From: Adiantum capillus-veneris
Taxonomy: Eukaryota > Streptophyta > Polypodiopsida > Polypodiales > Pteridaceae
DNA length: 64,000 bases
Direction of reading: 5' to 3'
Assembly: GCA_014529385.2 (NCBI GenBank)
Contig: CM043966.1
Span: 40,048,037 to 40,112,036, forward strand
This document shows positions 55,091 to 64,000 of this stretch, in pieces; the stretch's first letter is position 1, and each line of letters opens with the position of its first letter. Position numbers and translations under genes: made by a program. Under the pieces are notes generated by a model, which was not told where the DNA came from, ran no database searches, and worked only from the letters and a program-made list of their open reading frames with translations.

Positions 55091-57710
55091 CAATTGACAT
55101 TTTTGAAATTGAAAACGGCACAATATTAAGCTGAGACACATTTTTCATGAACACAAAGTTCATTAACATGTCAAATGTGTTCTAATAATCATTTATTAGA
55201 GAAAAAAATGATGCCTTCTTGAGGCCATCGTGAAGTCTTCACCTTGTTAGGGTGTTCTGAAAGTAAGAAGACACAGGCATGTTTCGATAATTTGTTTCTC
55301 ACTTTTGAATTTGTTTGTTGCTTGTTTTGCTTAAAAAATTCAAAGTTTGTACCTTTGGGAAAAAAAAATTTTCTTGTTTTGTTGTGAACATTCAGAGTTT
55401 GTAACACATTAACTTGACCACGTAAGGGTGTTATGCATTGCTCTACATATGTATTTAGTTTGTTTGGAAGATTCTCCTACACACTGGCGACCAAATACAA
55501 TCTCCCACCTGCAATCGATGCACACGCGTGTAGGCCATCCGCCCCCCTTTCCTCCACCTCAACTTGTTGCAACTAGGAGTCGCCTGCAGCACCCTGTGCC
55601 AATGCCTTGCAGGCGACGCTGCTCCGCAGATTGCCTATCCCTCATCTCGGGTGCCTTGCGACTCCACCCGTGCTTACCCTATCAACAAAAGTAGCAGCAA
55701 GAAACAACGACTGAGATTAGCATAGCCGCCGCAGCATCTGTGAATTCCCTGTACGACCTTATCTCACGCTCTGCGCTCTGAACCAAATATTCTCGTTTAA
55801 TGAGATATTTTCTCATTTTTTACAGCTGGGTACCCCCTGCTAGTTAAGTTGTCTATGGGCATCGAGTATGTTTGTTGGTTGTTTTGCTTTAAAAATTCAG
55901 AGTTTTGTAACCCATTCTATTGACGGAATTCAGAGTTTGTAGCCAATAGACCGTGCCAAATTTTGGTTTGAGGTTGATTAAAGGGTATCTTGAGAGATGC
56001 CTTCCATAGGTTTGAAGTGAAAAAGGGGGGGGGAGAAGACACGTGGAGGGGAGAAGAAAAGGAAGGTTGCACGTGTTGCATTTTCTCATCTTTATCGCTT
56101 TTTGACAATTGAGATCTAATTTTGACCGCTTAGCACATCCTAAAGGTGAAGCAAAGACAGAAGGGGATGTCGAAGGAAGAGCCTGCAAAACCTCAAGGAG
56201 CTGCGTCCTGTTACTCCAGTAGATTAAGAAAATGCTTCAAGCCATGGCAAAAGGTGAGGACAACAGTGCTTCATGCAAAGGATAGACCTGCGATGCTGCA
56301 TCTGATGAGCTGGCAATGATAGTCCAACCCCTGTCCTTGCTCCCGAGGCTTCTCTGTGCTACTATGGTGGATGAGGCTGAATTGCTGAGTAGGTGGGGCA
56401 AAATGCCCTGAGCTTTGAAGAGAAAGGACAGAGGTAGAGACATGTCGTCCGTCAGCACGTCAACACGGTGTCGGGGAGGGCTCCATCGGCACCATTTCTG
56501 TATCTCTATCACTCTGGTTTCTCTTGCAAAGAATCAAGACGGTGATAGATACACGCTTGCACATGAACGACGCTCTGCACCCCGTGAATTAAATGCTCTG
56601 TGCATGAGCGAGATCACCCTTTTGGCCCAATGGCAGCAGGTCTGCACGTTGCACACACATAGAGAATGGGGTGGAGGGTGGCTACAGTGCATCGAGGAAC
56701 ACACACAGAGAACCCTTGTTGCAGCGTGGAAGTGAAGCAGGGTACGCTTGGGGCCAAGACAGGGCTCAATAACAGCAACACCATCTCGCTCTCTATCCGT
56801 CTCCTTTCTCTGCACAGGGGAGGCCGCATAGGCTCTTGTTTGTGCAGGAGCTTGGATTGTGTGAAGAAGGGCACGTATGGACGATGGCAGAAGGCGAAGG
56901 GGGCTAGGGTCAGGAGCAATGACGTGAAGCAGAACAAGGGCAGGTATGGGGGTTGTGCGAGTGGCCGATGGCTTGGCAACGAGGGAACGCGAAGGGGGCA
57001 AGGGGAAGGCTCTTCAATGCTACGATGACGACCAGGCACACAGATTTTAGTTTTGCTTGCTGAGTTGACTACGAATCTGGGGAGATTCTATATATTGTAT
57101 GTAATATGGACCGAGTAGTAGTAGGTTAATACCCTTAGCCAGTATGTCCGTTCAATCTTTTTATCATTTGTTTTATGAGACTTAGACAATGAGTAGAGTT
57201 TCTTTTGGCATCATCATGTTCAATTACATAACATATGGAATGGAGCTTTCGCATGAGTTTAAATTGCTCATCACTTAACAATAGGCAACAGTAAGGTAGT
57301 GCACAATAGTAATAGTAAGTCATAATGAAGCCTAGCACTGCAAGCGGCTCTCTCTCTCTCTCAAGAGTAGCGTTCTCACCAAGGTATGAGGTAGTTATCA
57401 GTTTTCATAGGAAGTTATCTCTCTCTCTCTCTCTCTCTCTCTCACAAGAGTAGCGTTCTCACCAAGGTATGGATGCCACCGGTAGATTGCTTAGGGTACA
57501 AACATCTTCGAGCTGCTAGCCGGCAAAGATAAGGCTACCAACGTGATGGTTTTGACAGTAGGCTTGGGTGAGTTTATTGTTGGAGATAAACAAGAAAGGA
57601 CAGAAAGAAACCCTCGGCCCAAATCACTTGCCGTCGATCCCTCGTCTCTCACCTCGTATCAAGGCTTGCCCACACACCCCTCATTTTTATAAAAAGTCAT
57701 CCCCCACCCA
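55091..57710. other. No recognisable gene
   Basis: About 2.6 kb of mixed sequence. 56150-57050 is GC-richer with some longer frames on both strands (for example 56666-57028 and 57039-56614), but none has a family motif or codon pattern I trust. A 27-bp unit CAAGAGTAGCGTTCTCACC... is present twice (57361 and 57443) next to CT tracts. This may be the least repeated, possibly non-transposon DNA of the window. Confidence 0.5.
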
Positions 57711-57754
57711 CACTACAAGAGGTTGTGTGCTCTTGTGACACTTTAAGCGACGAA

Positions 57755-57955
57755 AATACATTGGGTTTTTATAACCCCCGATGTTTCTAAGAGCATCGCT
57801 ACCAGCGTCGATACGGGGACGTCGCTATGCCAGTCGCTATATGCGTTGCTATAAACGTCGCTATATAGCGACGATAATAGAGACATTGCAGAGCCATCTA
57901 TAGTGACTCTTATAGCGATGCTGCAGAGCCTTATATAGCGACGTTCATAGCGACG
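57755..57955. repeat. CACTA-2 left subterminal motif array
   Basis: Same TAGCGACG-type motif as CACTA-1, in both orientations, but spaced and ordered somewhat differently. Confidence 0.85.
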
Positions 57956-58498
57956 TCCGAGAGGAAAATGTTTTGGTGGCAGGGCATTCATCAAGCATAT
58001 TGAATGTTTCATACATATTCTTCACCTTTGAAAAGAAGTGCAAAGGTAGATATAGATCCAAAATAGTCACCCACAAGACAATATAACCATTAACTCCATC
58101 ATCCATAGTACATATTTTTTGACAAATAAAAATACAAAGTGACAAGTGTGAATTGATGAAAGTAAATCAATGACAATTGTATACATAGGCAAAATCACTT
58201 GATTGTTAAACTTTGCAAATGTGGTAGTTACAAACCATTGTCATTATTTTAAAAATATACATGGTTTTTAAAAAGACGTATAAAAGTCATCTCATGATAC
58301 ATAAGCTATGAAAAAAACAAACTAATGTTATCTAGCTATGGCTAAACTGACGTCGTCTAATCAGACGTCTCATCATGTCCAAGCGTCGTATCTGTCGGAT
58401 TGTGCAAAAAAAACAATAAGACAACTTTTTGTAAGTATAAACATATAGCGACATTTATAAAACAATACAACAAATAGAAAAGAATAAACCCTAATACT

Positions 58499-59669
58499 AA
58501 CCATGCCGTCGCGAGAATCTCAGAATGTCTATAAAGGCGTTTAAGCCCTTCCTGCCTACGTACTCACGCTCGTACGGTGTGGGATCACGTCCTGTCCATC
58601 GCCCACTATCAAAACATACAAAGAATCCATTATGTTAGAATTTAAAAACCCATAAACCCTAACCTATCAACATAGAGAGCAATGCAAAAACACTAACAAA
58701 ATCGGCCTCAAATGATGCCCACCCGCCGCTCCCCAAGTGGTGCGAGCTCCCTGCCTCTACTCGCGCTCTGGCTGCCTCCTTTTGTTGCTTCCACTTGTCG
58801 AGATTCTCGCGCGCTGCTTTCTTCGCATTCTTCCAATCTTCTTTGGCCAGCCAATCTGGTCTGTTCCACCCATGCTTGATTGCTTTTTGCACTTCGGAAC
58901 GCTTGTGCTTGCAGTATTCGCGCATTCGAACCTTCATCACGTCTTCATTGAAGCGGTCCTCCTGTGTTGGAACGGGAAACTCTTCATGAAGCATGCTAAT
59001 GAATCTGTCTTTTAATTCATTCAGTACTTCACTCCAGATGCCTAGTATGTAGTGTCTAAACACCTGAGAGCAAAGACCGTGCATGCGCGAAATTACCTTC
59101 TTACCTTCATCATCCAAGATGATGCCGCTGCTGAAGTCGACGGAGTAAGGCAAGCCCTCTCACTGCTGACACGCGAACCTGGGTGTCCCGGAAGGGGTCT
59201 CTAGAGGCGTGTCAACGGGGGTACGGACGTCAAGTGTCTCCACTGGAGTCTGAGCCCCAAAGCGAGGAGTGTCCAGTGGAGTGACTCCTGGAGGAGTAGC
59301 TAGTGCTGTGTAGCTCCTAGGAATGGCAGTCAGCCGCGCAAAACCTAGTGGCGATGGCGTTGTCGTGGCTGGTGCCAGGACGGACAAAGAAGGGGAGGGT
59401 AAAGAGCCTTGTCGAACACGAGGCGGTATCGAAGCATCGGTGGCGGCATCCCTAGAACAACCGCCACCGCCACCACTAGAGCGCCAGTGCCTAGATGAGT
59501 GTGAAGATCGTCTCGTCAACACCGAAGCTTCGGACCGCGCTGAATGCTCCAAAACAGAGGAAAATGCAGATGAAATAGGAACGCGCGATGGTGCGACAGA
59601 GCGATGACGCTCCACGTACCACTGTCTCTGCTGGGGTGACAAAGAAAAAAGAAACTCCTCATCATCCAT
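58499..59669 (-). pseudogene. CACTA-2 Transposase_24 / TNPA-like gene
   Basis: Counterpart of 14015-15324. It starts at ATG 59669 (MDDEEFLFSLSPQQRQWYVE) with the same Ser/Pro-rich section and run of Gly. A TGA at 59160-59162 falls just before EGLPYSVDF, where CACTA-1 has a sense codon. Downstream, RMHGLCSQVFRHYI, EEFPVPTQEDRFN and HGWNRPDWLAKEDW are preserved. The exon 1 donor and the GRDPTPYEREY exon are also recognisable, the latter damaged by small indels. Confidence 0.85.
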
Positions 59670-59746
59670 ACCTGCATTAAACACACGAACATTTAAACTT
59701 AATATTGGATGATTGGAATAGAAAACATGGACAAGTAGATAGATAG

Positions 59747-59780
<34 letters not shown>

Positions 59781-59939
59781 GAGGAGGTGCTCGTCGTCCC
59801 TGCTTGTAAGAACATACCTAGAGCATATGTACCTGGAGTGGATGCAAAGACCATTAAATACAATGACGTAATGAAGCGTTCTTCTTCTATTCAACTTGAG
59901 TGATGGAAGAGGCAAGTCGATAACTCAGAATTTTCAATC

Positions 59940-60008
<69 letters not shown>
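59940..60008. repeat. (AG)n microsatellite
   Basis: Lies before HMA exon copy 1. A matching tract at 60336-60414 lies before copy 2. Confidence 0.97.
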
Positions 60009-60012
<4 letters not shown>

Positions 60013-60028
60013 CAATCAAATCTTGCAG

Positions 60029-60116
60029 TCGAAAAACCAAGTGGTGGAGCTGCATGTGGCCATGGATTGCCCAGGATGTGAGCGCAAAATCAAAAGAGTG
60101 TTATACAACATGGAAG
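60029..60116 (+). pseudogene. Captured HMA exon, copy 1 (HIPP type)
   Basis: The frame reads QVVELHVAMDCPGCERKIKR then VLYNMEG. This is the start of a heavy-metal-associated domain with the metal-binding MDCPGC (CxxC) loop and first helix, as in plant HIPP proteins. It is bordered by an acceptor-like CTTGCAG (ending 60028) and a donor-like GTACTT (60117), so it looks like a genuine exon taken with its splice sites. The strand is opposite to the transposon genes. The frame is intact through the exon. The rest of the domain is absent. Confidence 0.8.
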
Positions 60117-60331
60117 GTACTTGAAGAGCTAGAGTTTTTACAAAACGGAGCAAAATTGTTCAAAACGGAGAATCGTACAAGAATTTCCACTATCTCTTTC
60201 TTTTTTGACATAAAACTTGAAGGTGCTTGTAGCTTTGGAATGTTCAAAGGCTAGCAGCAAAAAGAACGCGTTCTTCTTCTATTCAAATTAAGTGATGGAA
60301 GAGGCAAGTCGATAACTCAAAATTTTCAATC

Positions 60332-60417
<86 letters not shown>

Positions 60418-60434
60418 ACAATCAAATCTTGCAG

Positions 60435-60522
60435 TCGGAAAACCAGGTGGTGGAGCTGCATGTGGCCATGGATTGCCCAGGATGTGAGGGCAAAATCAAA
60501 AGAGCGTTATACAACATGGAAG
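60435..60522 (+). pseudogene. Captured HMA exon, copy 2
   Basis: Same as copy 1 with a few changes (CERKIKRVL becomes CEGKIKRAL). The acceptor CTTGCAG and donor GTACTT are kept. It arises from a tandem duplication of about 0.4 kb that starts at ATTCAA near 59889 and near 60280 and includes the AG tract before each exon. Confidence 0.8.
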
Positions 60523-60669
60523 GTACTTAGAGAGCCAGACTTTTTAAGAAACGGAGCAAAATTGCTCAAATACAATATTTATTGCTTTAAGAGATCTCTC
60601 TCTCATCCTCGCATAGCTCAACATAACTTCCTATATCTATATAGAGCTCTCCGTTTAAATAGATGTCCT

Positions 60670-61999
60670 CTATTTCATTTTTTAGATCCTCTGCATGCAC
60701 CCCATAGAGATTAGCAGCTTGATGTCTGTCTGGCACCACCTCAATGGCTTCTGACTAAGCATCTTCTCCGATATCCTCCATTGATGCCGCTGTGATTGGC
60801 ACATGGTAGCCTTCTTACGTCCATGCACTACAAGGGGCTACCTCTATGACGTACCACCAGTTTGATGCAGACTTTGTAGGATGAAATATCACCTGTCAGA
60901 GCCACATAACTTACATGAGAGCTTCCAAGCACATAAATTCTAAAATGGGATGTTAACTATTTACATACTTACTTGTTCACAATGCTCGGGTAGTACCAAA
61001 GTGTCTCTTAGGTCAGTCCATTTCTTAGTTGAATCCACCTCAAGAAAACCAGACTCTCCTCTACGCACAATAGTGTTGCGACCCTCCAGGATTATCTTGA
61101 ACCATTTCACGTCGAACAAGTCGACAAAAAATCCTCTATAATCGATCCTCAAAATCCCTTGTAGCGTGCCGAAGTAAGTGAGTTCCGCCACCACAGGATC
61201 TGCATCAAAGGACCATCGTCGACTAGACTGTTCAAATTTTGCCATGATTCCACAATCTTGAGTAAAATGATTTTTGTCGATCCGTTCCACCCTAAAATGT
61301 CGACCTTTACACCATGCTGCTGTGTATGACTTATACTACAACCAACAAAGATTATGAGTGGCCGTTCAAACATCTAGAACGTACATTGCAAAATTACCTT
61401 GGTCCCGCAACTCCGAGAGTACTCCCACTCTTCCTTAGTCACTTCTTCACCGCACTGTTGTGCGCTTTTCAATTGGTTGTGCAACCATCTTAGGCTCATG
61501 AATGTTGGTAGGCTCTCCAGACCTGTCGGATAGTGCATCGGTGGTCGTCTTCCTCATCTCCACTCGTTGCGTATCCTTTGTCACTCTTGCTTTGCATCCT
61601 CATATTGTGAAATCCCCTTTTGCATCACTGGATTGTGAAGCATGCAAAATCAGGCTCAAACATTGCCTCGTTGGGAATGTGGTCTACATGATCATCCCCC
61701 GAGCTATCAGAGGCTACATCTTGTGGCGTCACATATGTTGCTTGACCAAAGTGTCCGCGAACACGTCTTTTGGGTTGCAAGATTGCTGCCTATTGGCCAG
61801 CGTCAGAGTCCGACAAGTTATAATTGGCAACAACTCGATCTTTAATAGATGGATCAAACTCGCCAAATTCGTAAACATGCTCCAAAGAAACGCGTCTTGT
61901 CCATCGCACAGCATGCTTGCAATGATTACAAGGACATAAGATCCTCGTTGAGAGATAGGTGTTTCGGCTGGACGGCCCCACATCCTCGTCACTACTCAT
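60670..61999 (-). pseudogene. CACTA-2 transposase remnant (core deleted)
   Basis: Keeps the N-terminal exon start at 61999 (MSSDEDVGPSSRNTYLSTRI) to about 61652, then jumps to sequence matching 16610 of CACTA-1. It retains the end of the DUF4218-like exon, the DUF4216-like exon (61310-60980) and part of the last exon. The deletion removes about 2.3 kb, including the entire Transposase_21 core. The DUF4216-like exon is more complete than in CACTA-1: it has RRGESGFLEVDSTKKWTDLR, which CACTA-1 lost. Confidence 0.88.
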
Positions 62000-62060
62000 A
62001 ATGAGGGTAAAAATCTTATAACCTGGACAACAAATTTAATCTTCTATTGGAATTCTTCGT

Positions 62061-62064
<4 letters not shown>

Positions 62065-62153
<89 letters not shown>
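62065..62153. repeat. (TC)n microsatellite
   Basis: About 89 bp, twice the length of the tract at the same place in CACTA-1. Confidence 0.97.
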
Positions 62154-62156
<3 letters not shown>

Positions 62157-62606
62157 TTCACACTGTAAACTACCTCACATTCTCTAGTCATGTCCAATCC
62201 CCGCACACCTCGGTCTAGAGGTGCATCAGAACCACCGGGTTATAATCTCATCTTTATTAGTCAATGCCTATATTTGTGGGTACAAGAAATCTACACACCC
62301 ACGTCTACATGATACTGCATGTAGTGGACAAAACCCCTTTGCCTCTTCTCTAGCTGTAGCATTTCACAGCATCTTAACATCTTTTCACAGTAGATCTTTG
62401 TCTGTAGCATGCAGGTACGCCATTCTTTGCAATGTAGCTGATGCCTACTGAAAGCACTTAATTCTTACTCTAGATTTGACGGGTTGTGTAGTGTGTGTGT
62501 TTGACCCTTGGAATCGTCATCTTGCATCACTATTTTTTGTGAAGGCTGAATTTTCTCTTCCATTGGTTGATCATGATGGCTTATTGTATGGTAGTAGCAG
62601 TCGAAC

Positions 62607-62673
62607 ATGCAAGTGGAATTGCTAGTCCGTATGGACTGTCGAGGCTGTGAGCACAGGAAATTTTCTAAGGTAG
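62607..62673 (+). pseudogene. Second captured HMA exon in CACTA-2 (HIPP type)
   Basis: From ATG 62607 the frame reads MQVELLVRMDCRGCEHRKFS, then KV and a GTAGGA donor-like sequence. VxMDCxGCE is the metal-binding loop of HIPP HMA domains. The differences from the 60029 exon show it comes from another gene or another domain. It lies in a segment (about 62400-62760) absent from CACTA-1. Confidence 0.65.
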
Positions 62674-62769
62674 GAAAACAGAGTCTTTTTTCGTGTTTTT
62701 TATATGAGCAAGTGTTTTTCATACAATGCTTAACATCATGAGCGCACCTTCATTGACATGCACTAATAT

Positions 62770-63310
62770 CTAACCTAAATCTAAAAAAAGCTAGTCCATC
62801 GAACATAAATCTAGATTTAATTTAGTTTTAAACTCAAAATAAACATAAATCTAATCTAATCTAAACGTAAATCTAAATCTAACGTAAATAAACCTAAATC
62901 TAATCTAACGTAAATCTAACTCAAAAGAAACCTAGATCTAATCTAATGTAACCTAAATAAACCTAAATCTAATATAATGTAAATCTAAATCTAACATAAT
63001 CTTAAACTCAACATAAAAAAAATCTAAATGTAATCTAACCTAATCTAATTTAAATTTTAACATAATCTCTTTCTCTCTTTGTTTTCTCCCCTTACCTCTC
63101 TCGTAAATAAAATAAACTTAATCTAAATCTAACGTAAATAAACCTAAATTAACCTAAATCTAATCTAATATAACGTAAATCTAAATCTAACGTAATAAAC
63201 CTAAATCTAATCAAACGTAAATCTAACTAAAAATAAATCTAAATCTAATCTAATTTAACTTAAATAAACCTAAATCTAATCTAACGTAAGTCTACATCTA
63301 ACCTAACCTT
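62770..63310. repeat. AT-rich CTAAAT-type repeat in CACTA-2
   Basis: Same degenerate AAATCTAA / AACGTAAAT repeat as 19607-20460. The HMA fragment embedded there in CACTA-1 is absent here. Confidence 0.8.
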
Positions 63311-63409
63311 TAACATCTTTTGGGATAGTTTCCTATGACGTTAAAACTCTTTTTTTTGTGTGTGTGTGTGTGGGGGGGGGGGGGGGTGTGCCAATAAAAA
63401 GAGAAAAAT

Positions 63410-63720
63410 GGTATAACCTTTCTATCACCCAAGTGTGGTAGATTGGTAATGCCAATTCCCTCTTGAATAACATGTCATGAGTTCAACTCCTCCTCGGCTA
63501 GATCTTTAGGTCTTTTTAATTAGTTTCCTACGACGTTAACTTAAACTCTCTTCTTCTCGGGTGTGTGTGTGTGTGGGTGTGTGTGCACGCAAATAAAAAA
63601 AGGAGAAAAATGGTGTAACTTTTCTATCACCGAAGTGTGATGGATTGGTTATGCCATTTCCCTCATGAATAATAGGTCTTGAGTTCAACTCCTGTCCGAC
63701 TAGATCTTTAAGGTCTCTTG
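63410..63720 (+). other. Two tRNA-like segments in tandem
   Basis: Each has a box A-like GATTGGTWATGCC and box B-like GAGTTCAACTCC (near 63479 and 63679) and the lead-in ATGGTRTAAC. They correspond to 20571-20625 and 21367 onward in CACTA-1. They may be SINE heads or simply part of the transposon's subterminal region. Confidence 0.4.
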
Positions 63721-63759
63721 GGATAGTTTCCTACGATGTTAAAACTCTCTTCTTCTTCT

Positions 63760-63762
63760 TCT

Positions 63763-63809
<47 letters not shown>

Positions 63810-64000
63810 TCTCTCAATGTGTGTGTGCATTCTTTGTTTATGCATGTGTGTGTGCATTTTTGGTTTATGCATGCTCTCTCTCTCTTTTCCTCTCTCAATG
63901 TGTGTGTGCATTCTTTGATTATGCATGTGTGTGTGCGTTTTTTGTTTATGCTTGTGTTCTCTCTCTCTCTCTCTCTCAAAAACACAATGTGTGTGTGTGT
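63760..64000. repeat. CT/GT microsatellites at CACTA-2 right side
   Basis: TTC, CT and GTGT tracts with repeated TTTGTTTATGCATG, the same block as 20690-21020 in CACTA-1. The window ends before the hairpin and terminus. Confidence 0.9.

Larger units (their letters stand above)
57711..64000 (-). mobile_element. CACTA-2, second copy, internally deleted, runs off the window
   Basis: Begins CACTACAAGAGGTTGTGTGC, the same end as CACTA-1, and stays colinear with it. The subterminal array, Transposase_24-like gene, transposase 3' exons, N-terminal exon and CTAAAT array all follow in the same order. The transposase core between the equivalents of 16611 and 18905 is missing. The right end is beyond 64000, so no target duplication can be checked; the bases before the start are CCA. 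Extra material absent from CACTA-1 includes two HMA exon copies and a 0.36-kb segment with another HMA exon. Confidence 0.93.

Noticed and set aside
56534-57039. Overlapping 120- to 155-codon frames on both strands
   Set aside because: They occur on opposite strands of the same GC-richer DNA and lack motifs. I could not choose one as a gene.
1-64000. CRISPR array, bacterial operons or prophage
   Set aside because: The tandem repeats are simple sequence or transposon units, introns and plant transposon families are present, and nothing prokaryotic was seen.

Overview
This window is plant nuclear DNA made almost entirely of nested, mostly broken transposable elements. The evidence is plant-type Ty1/copia elements primed by initiator tRNA-Met, Ty3/gypsy elements (one with a chromodomain), En/Spm (CACTA) transposons with tnp2-like and Transposase_24-like genes, an L1-type LINE fragment, and fragments of HIPP (heavy-metal-associated isoprenylated plant protein) genes. 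Long CT/AG and GT/CA microsatellites and poly-G runs are abundant. The species cannot be named from this. One gypsy element (30688-41055) has unusual pol motifs, which could point away from a typical angiosperm, but that is weak evidence. No complete host gene, rRNA, tRNA or CRISPR array was found.

Layout. 1-6503: one arm of a long inverted repeat rich in microsatellites, interrupted by a complete but dead copia element (Copia-1, 752-5644, TSD ACACG). 6613-10225: a probable gypsy 5' LTR, a TGGCGCC-type primer-binding site, a leader with three copies of a 34-bp palindromic motif, and a 253-codon ORF of unknown function. 10316-12460: the second inverted-repeat arm, which shows the empty Copia-1 insertion site. 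12585-28980: a decayed retroelement with gag and protease but no visible reverse transcriptase or integrase. Its gag is split by a complete CACTA transposon (CACTA-1, 13426-22172, TSD AAA). 28981-42385: a minus-strand chromovirus split by a younger 10.4-kb gypsy element (30688-41055, 2.17-kb LTRs, 4-bp TSD CCGC). 42519-47710: a patchwork of copia gag, an RT-deleted gypsy, an orphan CACTA terminus and a LINE. 48376-53603: Copia-2 (TSD ATCTC). 53734-57710: LINE remnant, a 337-bp tandem repeat and about 2.6 kb without recognisable genes. 57711-64000 and beyond: a second CACTA copy (CACTA-2).

The most interesting system is the CACTA family. CACTA-1 carries a nearly complete two-gene set on the minus strand: a tnp2-like transposase in six apparent exons with one in-frame TAG and one small frameshifting deletion, and a Transposase_24/TNPA-like gene with an intact frame. 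Subterminal arrays of a TAGCGACG-type motif flank it. CACTA-2 has lost the transposase core by an internal deletion. Both copies also contain pieces of HMA domains of HIPP type from at least two different exons or genes. One is a short exon with acceptor and donor splice sites that has been tandemly duplicated inside CACTA-2. This looks like repeated capture of one host gene family by one CACTA family.

Damage is typical of silenced repeats: many stops sit where TGG (Trp) or CGA (Arg) is expected, consistent with C-to-T decay. Domain names come from motif recognition by eye. No database search or alignment program was run.
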